Below, piece after piece: positions 12,179 to 23,707 of a DNA stretch of 64,000 nt. Made by a program: the position numbers and the translations under genes. Every line of letters begins with the position of its first letter. Position 1 is the first letter of the stretch. The DNA is from Leptodontidium sp. MPI-SDFR-AT-0119. Taxonomy: Eukaryota > Ascomycota > Leotiomycetes > Helotiales > Leptodontidiaceae. The DNA lies in contig JAHLEZ010000013.1 of assembly GCA_020726505.1 (NCBI GenBank), positions 1,860,001 through 1,924,000 on the forward strand. The letters are read 5' to 3'. Under the pieces are notes generated by a model, which worked only from the letters and a program-made list of their open reading frames with translations, was not told the origin of the DNA and did not search any database.

Positions 12179-13228
12179 ATGTACGATTACCTTGCGAAGA
12201 TCATCCTGCTAGGACCGAGTGGAAGTGGGAAGTACGAGACACCATCCCGTTTGAACGAGAGGCGGTATTGACATCCACAATCAGATCATGTCTGCTCCAC
12301 CGCTTCGTGAAGAACGAATGGAGAATCGTGTCGTCGCAGACCATAGGCGTGGAGTTCGCAAGCAAGATAATAAGAGTCGGGACTGGCGCGAGGAGGAAAC
12401 GGATAAAACTCCAAGTACACACCCCGCCCCCTCCATTAAGGTATCGTCCAACTAACAAATGGCCCCCAGCTCTGGGACACAGCAGGCACAGAACGATTCC
12501 GTTCAGTCTCGAGATCTTATTACCGCGGCGCTGCGGGCGCAATCCTAGTCTACGATATCACATCCCACAATACCTTCACAGCGCTCCCTTCATTCATGAA
12601 CGATGCTCGAGCGCTTGCTTCTCCGAATTTGACGCTCCTACTTGCGGGAAACAAGGCGGATTTGGCAGACAGTGGGACACTGATCGATACGGGCTCCTCG
12701 TCTTTACCACCTACTACGCCGTCGAGCGTGAGTAGCAAAGCCTCATCATTTCCATTCAACGCCGGTGGTTCGGTTACATCGACAACTGGTTCGACTCTGG
12801 GATTGGGGACACAACTGCGAGCTAGTGTTGCGCCAGATGGGAGGGAAGTCAGCGCGGAAGAAGCATCAAAGTGGGCAAGCAGCAACAACGTCCCGGTTTC
12901 TGTTGAAGTGTCAGCTTTGAGTGGAGATAATGTCGAAGAGGTTTTCAATCGGCTGGCAAGGATGATCTTGACCAAAATCGAGCTGGGGGAAATAGATCCC
13001 GATGATCCCATGAGTGGAATACAGTACGGCGATGGTGGGTGGCAGGGAGACGGCGATGGAGCAAGTGTAAAGAGTGGAATGACTATTGATGAGGGAGCGA
13101 GAAGGAGGAGGAAACCGAGGAGTAGGAATGGGTGGGGCTTGGGCGGTGGGACATTAGGTGGCATGCGAGAGTGGGAGGAAGTCTTCACACTCAGCGGAAG
13201 TCGAAGGCGAAATAGAGGATGTTGTTGA
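12179..13228 (+). CDS. Rab4-like small GTPase with C-terminal extension
   Basis: Exons 12179-12231, 12285-12414 and 12470-13228 (introns of 53 and 55 nt) encode about 313 residues. G1 is GPSGSGKS, G3 [10 protein letters not shown]4 NKADL, G5 SAL, and the Rab signatures [15 protein letters not shown] and [10 protein letters not shown] are clear. The [14 protein letters not shown] start resembles Rab4/Ypt4, an early-endosome recycling GTPase. Three oddities: the catalytic Gln of DTAGQE is Thr; a Ser/Thr/Gly-rich insert of about 60 residues lies between G4 and G5; and the tail is basic and ends GCC, the geranylgeranylation signal. The chosen ATG gives a short N-terminus, so an unresolved upstream exon is possible. 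Confidence 0.85.
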
Positions 13229-14060
13229 TTCTGGAGAGAGGTATATCAGTTGTAAGAAATGTTTCTTTGGGTTCATATACGCATTCCCTTCGTGTTCATA
13301 GCTAGGCGTGGCGTTTGGTGTTTTCTTTTCTTGAGTAGATGGACATGCATATTCTTGTGTCTTTTTCTTTCTTTCTTTTCGTCCGCATGTCTATACTTTC
13401 AGCGAGAGTTTCTTTGGTGTCAGACAGATAAGATGGTGCATCTGATATGAAGACCAAGTCCTTGGGAATGTGGTTTTGCTAGAACAATACAATAATAATC
13501 CACATATCAGAGATGAGCATGGATGGATGTGTGTTCCGGTGCTCTGATAGTCGTTTTTTCTGTTGATTTTGTTTCAATCAGCGAAAATTGCTTGAAGTTA
13601 AGCCTTTCCTGACCCAAGACGATATCTCACCATTCATTTTCATGTCTTGTCAAATGAGTCTTGGGTTCAAGCGGTTCAATGGGCCCTAGGGTCAACGGCT
13701 TGCGAATTTCCACCAAAAAGGGGAAGTCGGAGCCAGATGTTGGGAAAAGAAGACATACCTTCTCCCTAACCCCCCTACTACATACACCCTCAAGCATCGG
13801 ATGTTTGCAGAGGATTGATTCCTCAAAGAGGCCAGATCGACCCCGTATTCATCTATACCATGCTTGCAAATAATAGCTGTCCAGAGCCAAGGAATCGAGT
13901 ATTCATCGCTACTCATGCTCAATCTCGCAACTTTGCCCAGCATGTTCCTTCCACCTTCACCCAGTCGACCTTCAACCTTCAACCATCCGCCATCACACCG
14001 GGTTCTCATGTCCCCCCAGCAAGCCAGTCAATCTTCTATCACCCCTCCACCCTCGAGCAA
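13229..14060. other. Intergenic, convergent 3' flanks
   Basis: About 0.8 kb between the 3' ends of two convergent genes. A T/C-rich stretch (13355-13382) follows the Rab stop. No gene is supported. Confidence 0.5.
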
Positions 14061-15351
14061 TCAAATACCGCTCTCCGCCACCCTCCTCAACACCTCCCCG
14101 ATCTCCTCACTTGCGCCATGCAGCAGCGCAAACATCCCATTCGCATTCCTGCTCAGCGTCTCCCAACCAGGCACATCAACACCCACTCTATCCCTCCCCA
14201 GCACCAGTTTCAACACCTTCCCCATCCCTCTCCCTTTCCCCCCAGCAACATCTCTCTCCCACCCCTCCTTCCCAGCCTCATCCTCCAAATCCTGACAATA
14301 CTCGGTATAAAACCCCGCCGCGTCTTGCACCAGATGATAAAGAGACTTTGCACTAACGCCTTTATTGAGACACGTGGTCAGCAATTGGCTGCCGAGGATA
14401 TGGCCGTGTGATTTTGCGAGGAGGATCGATTGTGTTGGGGAGTTTGTAGTAGTAGAGAGCCAAGTGTGGAGGATGCGTGCGAGATGGTTGATGTCTGTTT
14501 CTGAGGGAGTGGTGGCGGCGAGGGGTTGGGGGGTGTCGCTGCGGAGGAGACCCTGGGGGTAGGTGTTAGTTGGTTTTGCTTGCTTTGAAGGCTTTGGGGA
14601 GTTGAATGATTGTGTGTTTCAATCATATCCCTTGCCATGTCATCTCCACTCGGGCAGTCACTCCCTCAGCTTGTTCCACGCCCTCGTTGCAACTCAACAA
14701 AAACCCGCCCACCCTAATCTAAGGTAGGATGGAAATATCCTCTCCGCCCCGTCCCTCCCATCCGTAAAGACTGAACAAAAGAAAGGTGAAATTCAAACTC
14801 ACCAACCCAAAAAACAAAGCCACAAACTCATCCACATGTCCCATATGCACCCCCTCCAAGTATTCCTCCATATCCTCACCCCCATCCTCACCCTTGATCC
14901 CCTCGTTATCCCTTCTTAACCTTAAACCCAATCCCAAATCCTCAACTAACCCCCTAACCCTCACCCCCGATTCAGCATTCAAAGCAGCCTGCGACATGAT
15001 GAGTGGGACATTTGGCGGTGGGTTGTCGTTCTTGTCCCTGTTCTTGCCATTTCTATTTCTCTTCTTGGGGATTTTAAGTGAGGGATGAAGTATTGTGAAG
15101 TGATGTGTTTGGGTCTTGTTTTTGCGATGGGCGTGAGAGGAGAGGTGAGCGTGAGTGTGAGCGAGAGTCTGGGTGTGGGTGTGAGGACGTGGTGATATAG
15201 ATCTTAAGGTTGAGGTCGAGGTTGATGGTGATGGTGATAATAAAATTGAAATTGAGGGGTGTGAAGATGTAGGCAGCGGGGAAGATCTGTGTGCTCTCAT
15301 TACCAAAGGATGGCTTGAGACATTTCGCTGTCCTAGTTGTTTAGAAGCCAT
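14061..15351 (-). CDS. Hypothetical protein, low-complexity N-terminus and helical C-terminal domain
   Basis: Exon 1 (14803-15351) and exon 2 (14552-14061) join in frame across a 250-nt intron (GTGAGT...CCCCCAG), giving 346 residues. The first 105 residues are Ser/Thr/His/Pro-rich and basic, probably disordered. From about residue 118 (MSQAALNAESGVRVR) to the end the sequence is ordered and helix-rich. Recurring features are VDEFVALFFGLGLLRSD, HLARILHTWLSTT, LLAKSHGHILGSQLL, LYHLVQDAAGFYTEY and FALLHGASEEIGEVLRR. I do not recognise the family. The conserved-looking second half, with sensible splicing, argues for a real gene. The true start could be at residue 118. Confidence 0.6.
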
Positions 15352-16040
15352 GACAGCGGAATATATGAAGTTTTGAATATTGACGAAAGGAGTTTTATTT
15401 TTTATTTATTTTTATTTTTGAAGAGCTGCGATGTTCGGAGATGGAGGTTTTTCTTCTGTTGACTGAAAAACGTGTGAGTGTATGTGTGTGTTGAGGCAGG
15501 AGAATCAAAAGGTGGCGTTGAACTTGAGTTAATACCTGATCGGTCATTGAGTGAAGTAATTGGATTCCTCACTGTTGAAGTGAAGACCTCCTCATCTTAT
15601 ATCCAGACTTGCGAAGATGAGAGATGATAAGTTGAAATAAGAGGAGGTATCTTCTCGTACTAACTTTAGTTGCTACTGCCATCTCTGCCTTTTACCTCAA
15701 ACCCCCAATCCACGAGCAAAAGATCAAAGATCAGCAGGCGTTGTACCATCCTTCGCTCAACCACTTACCCCAAGACTTAACAATACCCCTTAACTTCACA
15801 TTATCGCCACCAAAAACAGGGGTGGCATATCTAATCATTACAATTCATCTAGGCAAATCATTTTTGAAAGTAATCCTACAATCCTCCCGTCCATCCATTT
15901 GTCTATCTATCCATCTGTCCATGCATCCACCAACGTCAGAAAAAGCAAACTCGTTCATATCCTTCCTCTCAAATCTTTCGAGTAAAAGAGCCATTTCTCG
16001 CCAACAGCAAAAGCACGATCCATAAAATGCGTAGACAACT
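15352..16040. other. Intergenic with simple repeats
   Basis: Nearly 0.7 kb. It holds an A/T-rich tract (about 15390-15420) and a degenerate (TCCATC/TCTATC)n microsatellite (about 15885-15935). No gene is supported. Confidence 0.5.
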
Positions 16041-19000
16041 TCAAAGATTCCAGGGATTACCTCCAGCAGGCGGGTCCATTCCAAAGCCATCAGCCGAGGG
16101 ATCAAACCACTCACCCATCATCTCATCGAAATCTTGTAGGCCGTTGGGATTATCCTGATTCGCCGCGTCGAATTGAGGTGGGAATTCAAATCCACCCATT
16201 CCACCACCGCCAAAAGCGAGTTGGCCCAGCATCTCGTCTCCTCCGTCACCCAGTCCTTTGTAGATGAGTTCTCGAGCTGGGGAGTTGCTCGAACCACCTC
16301 GACCAGCACCACCAGAACTTCCGCCGACACCAACACCTGAACTTGGACCTGCAGTAGAAGCAGCAGCGACTTTTCTGTTAGCAACCGCCTTCACAAATTC
16401 CTCATTGGGTCTCTCGCCGATAGCTTCCTTGGCATGGCCAAAGAAAGCCTTCGCAGTAAGCTGCGTGTACTTCCACGAGCCCATTCCCCACTCCAGATAC
16501 TCGGCATGATCCTCAACCGTCAGGGCAGCTATAGTATCATCCGCACCCTTTTCCCAGGTCTCCATCATTCGTACTAGAGCTGGCAGGACCCAGTGACGAT
16601 CGGTCTCGACTGCGCGCTTAGCGAGGATGCGACCGACGTCGTCTCCGTTCTGGGCGGAATACGAGACTGGGAGGAACTCAAGGTTGACGTAACCGGACTT
16701 GTCTTGCCAGTTGTTTAGGATGAGGGTGTATTTGTCTCGGTTGAGATCGCGGGCTTGTCCGACGTCCATTTCCAGAAACTGCAAATGAGTCAGTGTGGAT
16801 GATCGTGATCATGGTGAAGTGCCGAAGCAATGAAGCTCGAAGTCAGTCCGATTGGAATGACGGAAGGGATTGAAAGGAAAATGGGGAACGTACCTCTCTT
16901 GCAACAGTATAGAGAACCAGATCCACATCATCTCTTTTGATCTTGACCTGGGCTGGATCAAGCTCAACGTGCTGCCGAGACACAAATACGGTCGGGCGAC
17001 GGCGTGGGAGCTTTAGGTTTTGGCGTCTAGCCTCCTTTACCTGCTTGCTCGACTGCTGGGCCACTGCTGGAGCTTGCGAAGGAGGAATTGGTCCCAGAAC
17101 TGTAGTGCGCTGAGTGTTTGGCTTGTCTCCCGGTACCTTTGCAGACTCCTCTTGACGACTGGTAGCTGCGCCATTACCTGTGATTCCCGATTTTTTGAGA
17201 GGGCGAGTTGGTCGTGGCAATGGGACGGACTGGGTTCTCGGAGTAGCCTGTTGTTGTCTTCCATACTCTTGTGGGTTAGTGGCAGATGTACCGTTACCAG
17301 CCATGTCTGAAGTTGACGGAGGGAAGGTTCGCTGGAACTGCATGGAGGATGGGAGTGGCATGACAGGATTAGCGGGTGGCTTCTGAGCAGTCTCATTGAC
17401 AGGACGAGAAGGTGGGCCGTTACCAGCTACTCTTGATGAGCTTGGGGGACCAGTCGATCCCGGTTGCGCTGGGAGGACCATGTTGGAATTCGCTGGTGGC
17501 GGCACTGCAGATTGCTGTGTAGTCTGCCGTGCGCGATACGGGGTATTGAAGAACGCGTTCCCTTGGAACGGCTGCAGATACTCACTGGGTTGCAATGGCT
17601 GCGTATGAGAAGGTACCTGAAGCTGCGGGATTGAGGCTTGCTGGTAAAGAGTGTTGGGTGGGCCTTGCAACACTTGGTATGTTGACACGGTAGCGCGCGG
17701 AGCGTTATTGAAGTGAGGAGGAATTCGCGGGGCAGCCAGCTGAAGTTGAACTGGCTCGTTCGGTTGGGTTTGTTGACTCGAGGGAGGAGTTTGGAGTGTC
17801 GAATCCGAGTCCAGCACAGGCGGAAGCTGGAGACTCTGAGAAAACGCCTTGAATCCCGGGTTGGTTTCGCTGAACGGTTGCTTTGAAAGGAATTGCTCTA
17901 TCGATCTTTTGATTCCAGTACCTTTTTCACCAGCGAGTAGAGTAGGCGCCAAATGACCCAGATCACTCATGGGCACCTCATTAGTCATCAACTTCTCCGC
18001 TAGCGAGGTGAAGTTGATATTGGAGTAGTCGGGCAGAGGCTCGGATGAATGTCCACTATCAATACCCTCAACAGGAGGTGCTTTGGCATTCGATAGAGAA
18101 GCAGTGTGCGGGACGGTTGCGGGCTGAGAGATAAGTGCTGAAGTGCCCACAAGTCCACCCTCAGCATCTTTGGAGCTTGCAGCAGGTGCAGTATGTTGAG
18201 TGATTTCTTCAGAAATCGACGGGGAGAGAACTGGTTGTGGGTCAAGTGTCTCGGAACTTGTCTGTACACTTCCCTCCACCGTTGCATCTGTGGTTGTTTG
18301 CTTGTCCTTGGATCTCGATGTTCGGATGGCAGGTCCTTTGGGCTTCAGATCTGCCGCAGGATGATCCAGAACATTTTCGGGGTTGACTTGTGCTTTCGTC
18401 TTGCTCGGTCGTACAGTCTTTTGCGATGACTTGGTGGATTCTGGAGCTACCGCCTCTGAGGATGCGGGTTTAGCTACCTTTGACTTGGGTCCTGCGCGAG
18501 CAATTTCGAGGGTTGGCACATCCGAAGACAGCTTCGCCGGCAGTTGCTGTTCTGTCTCTGCTTCTGTTGATTTGGTCTTTGATCTCGAAGTTCTTCCAGT
18601 CCGTGTTGGGCTTGGGGTAGGTTGTTGGAGAGATTGGCCATCATGAAGATCTTCTGAAGCTGTGGTTTCTGCGGCTTTCTTTAACTTCAAACCTGAAGCT
18701 GGACGTGACTTTGACGCAGGATTCTTAGTCACCGTTGGAGTAGAGTCGTCAGCAACAGCCTTTGGCTTAGCTTTCATTGATCGCAATGAAGGTGTCTTTG
18801 TTTGAGTTGTGGTAGGCTCTGGCTCGGTGTCATCGTCTCCCAGATCAGTTTCGGAGTAAGGGTTTTCAGATGCCTTTTGCTTTCTTCCTCTAGTTTTGGT
18901 TTTGGCTGCATCAGGTGGCACCGTCAACTTTGGCTTTGTGGCTTCATCTGAGGCATTGGGATTTGTAGCTTCGGCACTTGCAACTTGAGATCGGACAGTT

Positions 19001-19332
19001 CCACGTTTCTTCAATGGTCGTTCAAGTGAGGTTGATTCCGCGACGAGAGCCTCCGACAGCATTTCTTGATAGATATCGGGCACATCGCTTTCAGCAACTT
19101 TCTCCTTGGCCTTGCCTCGCGCTCCTTTCTTTGTTGTCAGAGAAAGAACAGGACCGGGCGGTGCTCGTCGCTTTGAAGGTGCGCTTTGATTGGGAGGGTT
19201 GATCAGGGGAGGGGAGGATGAAGTCGTGTTCGAAAATGGAGGAATCACAACCTGCAAGATTGAAGCACCTCGTGTGGGTGGATTGGATCTCGTTCCTGAT
19301 CGTCCGCGTCTAGGCTCTTGTTTGTCCACCAT
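16041..19332 (-). CDS. Large low-complexity, probably nuclear protein with C-terminal conserved region
   Basis: Exon 1 (16894-19332) and exon 2 (16041-16778), joined across a 115-nt intron, encode 1058 residues. An in-frame ATG 132 bases upstream (19464) would add 44 residues. The first 480 residues are rich in Lys, Ser, Thr, Pro and Ala, with AT-hook-like basic patches (RRGRSGTRS, TRGRKQK) and a repeated RTSRSK motif near residues 240 and 340. Residues 550-780 are Gln/Pro-rich. The only globular-looking part spans the splice (KIKRDDVDLVLYTVAREV joined to FLEMDVGQARDLN...) and continues about 150 residues with conserved aromatics (WQDKSGYVNLEF, WVLPALVRMMETW). A Gly/Ser-rich linker and an acidic tail follow. 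I infer a chromatin or transcription role from composition only. The family is not recognised. Confidence 0.75.
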
Positions 19333-20049
19333 TGTGCAGATTGCTCTGTGGGTTGTTGTGTGGGTGGTGGACTTGCGGTGTTGTTGTAGAATTCGAGGTT
19401 TGGTGCGGGAGGAGAAGCGCACTCGAGACCATTTTGTTGTGGTGGGAGGTGAGCGCGTCAACAAGCGAGGTCACTCGAAAGCCGAACTTCTGCCTTCAGA
19501 ACATAGGGCATGTCATCTCCTGTGCATAGTTTTATCCAGGGGGTGAATGCAAAGAGGAATAACACATCTAGTTCCCGCAGGAGAAGTCTTGTTCAACCAA
19601 AGTTTTGCCCGGCTCACACCATTGTGCTGCTCACGGAGAAAGTTCCCCCAGCACATTGCACATCTGTACTCAGTTCTACTGCAATAGTTTGCAGGAGTAG
19701 GCATTGACTCTACAAAAGGCAACTTCCCGCCCAATACCTGGACCAAACTAGGCGCGAGCCCCATGAAGACGTCTCATTGCCCTGCAAGCAACCTGAGCAA
19801 TAGCAGCCAAACATGATTGCGTCTTGCCTGCAGCAACCACCCCATTGTCAAGTTGACATGGGAACAGCACTTCTAGACATCAATTCTCTGTCTCTTGTAG
19901 TACCCTCACTGGGGATTGGCCTAGATGATGGAGCTGCGAAAAAAGCCCAGCGATGTTCTTTGGCTTGCAGATCAAGGCGTTGAATTTGCACAAAAAAAAA
20001 TCTCCAAAGTTGTGGAGAGAGTCAAAGAAAAACAACAGTTCACGCGAGG
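19333..20049. other. Intergenic, no gene seen
   Basis: About 0.7 kb upstream of the large low-complexity gene. The first 130 bases extend its frame upstream. The rest shows only short open frames without motifs. The 3' end of the decayed gene at 20.4-21.3 kb may run into it. Confidence 0.4.
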
Positions 20050-21286
20050 CTATGGCTTGGCATGGCCTGCTTCACACTCGGTCTGAACAAAGGAATGACA
20101 ATCCAAATTCCAATAGAAAAAAGTTACACAATTCCAAGTACGCTGGGGAGGGTATGCGGTAACGAAAGGGAATGCCGGACGGCAAAAGCCTGGGAGAAGA
20201 TCGGCTTTCAAAAGAATGGGAGGCACAGCGTCCGCATCGCAAACTTGGTTTCCTGTGGAAGTCCACAGAATTGGGGCCGATGGATATCTGCGGTTCCTCA
20301 CGGGGAAGCATATGTTGGTATCTCTGGCTCCGTTCATCTCGGAATCCAAGTTGTCCAGCATAGGCACTACGCCATTGGTCACAGAGTACAAGTAGATTCC
20401 TTACGGATCATTGCCACCTGTGAAGCCTGGAGCTCATCCTACCGTCGTGGGTGGCTTCATTCAATATCCCAGACTGTCGCCGCGGCACGCTTCCATGCCC
20501 CACCGTTGCTGGAGCCTCTTGAACCATTTGGTCCCATGTAAAATATCTCACCAACACTGGGGTGGAAAAGTTCAGGAAGTCGTCGGGACCTATCGCATCA
20601 AAGCTCGCAATTCATACCCATACCCACTCGGCCCTGTCGAGTTGGCCCTTCTTCCAAGAAGAAGAGTGCCTCTCGCGTTCTCGACTTGCGAAGCCTTGAG
20701 CCCATCTCGGATACTCTCGAACAATAGCTTCCAGTTTCTTGATACGCTTCTTCATATTCATTCGGTGGGTTGCCCAAGCCGGATTGGGGATGTTTTCAGC
20801 ATCTTCACATGTCTTTACCGGGTTTCTGAACGCCTGCTCAAGTCCAGAACCATCCTGTCAAGATCCATTGCAGTGGTCCTCATATCAACAGGATGACATA
20901 TGTTGATGCACTGCCTGTCGCTCGTGGTTTTCCTGTCCGAGGATGGAAAGGGGGTGGGAGAAGTGGGTATCGAGCAGGTCATTGGCTGCAGGGGGCAAGA
21001 ATTCTCGCCATCGACATGGAAGAAGATCCGCAAAGAGATGAAGACATGATCTAGGAGTCTTGCAGTACAAGCGATATTATTATGCTTTCGTCAGGCTGTA
21101 CTTTTCATGGAGGTTGGCATGGAGGTTGTTCGGATCAAGTTGTCCCCCTCCAGGTGCGTTGATGGATCGCCAAGGTTTGTTCCATGGTGCTTGACTGCGC
21201 AAGGCTGACAAGGCTGCGCATGCAACATTTTCCAGCTCGACTTTCGGAGTAAATCTCGTTAGCTTGTTATGAGTGCGGAGTTTCAT
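20050..21286 (-). pseudogene. Decayed protein-coding gene, family unknown
   Basis: One reading frame on the minus strand runs from an ATG at 21286 to 20408 (about 290 codons) and looks protein-like throughout: VELENVACAALSALRSQAPW, LDPNNLHANLHEKY, IKKLEAIVREYPRWAQGF and VRYFTWDQMVQEAPATVG. It is interrupted by TAA-TAA (21077-21082) and TGA codons at 20885, 20858, 20612 and 20408. Just beyond, a second frame carries more protein-like sequence (IYLYSVTNGVVPMLDNLD, down to about 20050), which implies a frameshift. Random sequence of this length should hold roughly three times as many stops. The single TGA stops would be explained by CGA-to-TGA transitions. Introns could remove some stops, but no donor/acceptor pairs I found remove them all. 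Family unknown. Confidence 0.45.
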
Positions 21287-22049
21287 TTATCGGCTTGGCT
21301 TTCGAATTCTCTATCAATTTATTCAAGGTAATTTTTGATCGTGGGCAGCTCTCGTATCTGTTGTCTTGGCCTCCATTCTCGGATCGAGGAATGTAACTTT
21401 CAGCCCAGAGGAAATTTCAAGACTTTGAATCCTTCATCGGAGACTCGAAGATATCGTGTTATTCGCTAATCTTTGGTAATCATGGAAACTTCACATGCAG
21501 TCAAATTACAATAATCCGTTTGCATGCATTGGTCACGTGCTCTGGCGGGGTCCTGCAGTCAGGGGTTTCTCATTTCTGCGAAGGCCAGCCGAAGTATGCT
21601 GCATTGGGGAGCTTATATCGGGAACAGTCCCTCTTCCATGTGAAAACTCACTGCTTTCCTAGCCGGTATGTTTGGTTTGCCGCTGAGAAATCAATAGCTG
21701 ACGAGCCATACAGGATTGCGTCATGAAGCTTGGTCCGATCTTCGGACACCCCGCTTCAACATCAACGCTCCACGCCGTGCATTGCTTACGCGGATGTAAC
21801 TTTACCCCCTCCACATTTCTGCCAAGATATCAAGTCCAGAAAGCCAGATATCTAGGCCGAGATACAGATCGTTCTTATTCCACCAGCAATCCACTCCTTC
21901 GGACCTTCTCAACAACCAGAGAAACATCTCGTCTACACCATTTCACCTCAAATCAGACCACCACCAACAATCCACTCCTTCCGACCTTCTCAACGACTAG
22001 AGAAACATTTCATCTACATTACCACCCCTCAAAGCAAACCACCACCATC
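21287..22049. other. Intergenic and 5' leader of hydroxyacid dehydrogenase
   Basis: About 760 bases. The last 327 form an open N-terminal extension in frame with the dehydrogenase (ATG at 21723), including an 81-base tandem duplication annotated separately. Nothing else is supported. Confidence 0.5.
21887..22048 (+). repeat. 81-bp direct tandem duplication (two copies)
   Basis: Two imperfect head-to-tail copies (21887-21967 and 21968-22048) end two bases before the ATG at 22050. The period is 27 codons. In the dehydrogenase frame both copies are open and encode NPLLxTFSTTRET...TTTN/I. Most differences are single-base changes. Confidence 0.85.
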
Positions 22050-23220
22050 ATGCCTCCAATACCCCAAGGACCGATCAAGCTCGCCATCTTGGACGACTAC
22101 CAGGGAATAGCAGCCAAACATTTCGAATCCCTCAAACCCACCTTTGAAATCACCACTTTCCACGACACACTTCCCGCATTCAACAACCCCTCCACGCCTG
22201 AATCTTTAAAACAAGAACTCATCACCCGCCTCAAACCATTCACCGTGATCTCCTCCATGCGAGAACGCACTCCCTTCCCAGCAGACCTCCTGAACTCCCT
22301 TCCAAATCTCAAACTCCTCCTCACAACCGGCGGCCGGAACGCAGCTATCGACATGGCCGCCGCGAAAGCCCTCGGCATCCCCGTCACGGGAGCAGGCGAG
22401 GCAGGACGCACGCCATCAGCTGCTGTAGACCGGAAGAAGAGACGAGGACCAGATAGCACGACGCAGCATTGCGTGGCTTTGATCCTGGGTATCGCCCGGC
22501 TTTTGGCGAGTGATGATAGGAATGTCAAGAATGGCCTCTGGGAAACTGATCTCGCGACTGGCTTGAGCGGGAAGACGTTCTCTACTCTGGGTCTTGGGAG
22601 ATTGGGAGGGAATGTGGCTAAAATTATGTATCAGTCTTTTGGCATGCGGATCTTGGCTTGGAGCTCGAGCTTGACGCAGGAGGCTGCGGATGAGAAGGCC
22701 AAGGCGTTGGGATTACCGGTTGAAGAGGATGGAGAGAAGGTTTTCAAAGTGGTGAGTAAGGAGGAGTTGTTCAAGGAGTCGGATGTCCTGAGTGTGCATT
22801 ATGTCTTGAGTGATAGGTCGAGGGATATCGTTAGAGCGGAAGATCTAAAGTTGTTGAAGAAGAGTGCGTTGTTTGTGAATACATCCAGGGGACCACTGGT
22901 TGACGAAGATGCTTTGCTGGATGTTTTGGAGAATGGAAGTATCAGAGGCGCAGCAGTTGACGTCTTTGCTGTTGAGCCCCTGCCTCCGGATTCAAAGTGG
23001 AGGACTACTCAGTGGGGTGCGGATGGGAGGAGCAACGTTTTGTTGACTCCTCATATGGGATATGTGGAGGAGGTATGTCATCCCCATGTCTCGGAACTGG
23101 AACCCAAAAGCATGCTGACATTCTCTGTAGGAAACGATGAACAATTGGTACGAGGAGCAAGTTGGAATTGTCGGGAGATGGCACAAAGGCCAGGATCTCT
23201 TGAACGTCATCAATTTGTAG
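22050..23220 (+). CDS. D-isomer-specific 2-hydroxyacid dehydrogenase
   Basis: Exon 1 (22050-23072) and exon 2 (23131-23220), separated by a 58-nt intron (GTATGT...TAG), encode 370 residues. KLAILDDYQGIA opens the substrate domain. The NAD-binding loop reads STLGLGRLGGNVA (GxGxxG), and the catalytic Arg, Glu and His sit in NTSRGPLVDEDALL, AVDVFAVEPLP and LLTPHMGYVEE. This is a complete enzyme set for NAD(P)-dependent reduction of a 2-oxoacid, typical of the fungal glyoxylate/hydroxypyruvate reductase-like group. ATG 22050 has a good context (ATCATGC). The frame stays open to an ATG at 21723, adding 109 basic, Ser/Thr-rich, acid-poor residues with RTFSTTR, which look like a mitochondrial presequence. 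Both starts may be used. Confidence 0.9.
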
Positions 23221-23707
23221 TCTTCTCATGCGCTGTTTTGCTATTACTTAGTGCTAATAGACCGGGTCTCGAGATATCGTCTGCACATTCTTTGCTTCGT
23301 CTGCTTATTCGTGCTTTGCTTTCAATCATGCCTTGTTCGGTTGTATTCACAGAACTCATGGCCTGTAAATCTGCAAGGGCCGGTCCAGATAGACGAAGCA
23401 GTTGTCAAGTGACCCAGGCTCAAGCGAGTTCCGGAGTGTCTGGAACAAGTACATCACGAGACAAAGGCATGACCGATTGGAGTGACTACCGATCATTACC
23501 TGGGCTTCAAGCTCCTATCATCCCTCCCCCAAAGAGTCATAGCGAATCAATCCTGACGGAGGCAACTCGCTAGCGTTGTTTAAGGCTTAGCGAGCTAGTC
23601 TCCATCTCGATCAACGCGACCGGGAGCCTCGTCCTTTTTCTTTCCCAAATCACGAACCCCACGAACTCTTGTAAATTCGACTCTGCAAACAAGCAACTCG
23701 AGAAATC

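Noticed and set aside
20062..20896. Plus-strand frames of about 160 codons
   Set aside because: They are antisense to the decayed minus-strand gene, whose frame is more protein-like.
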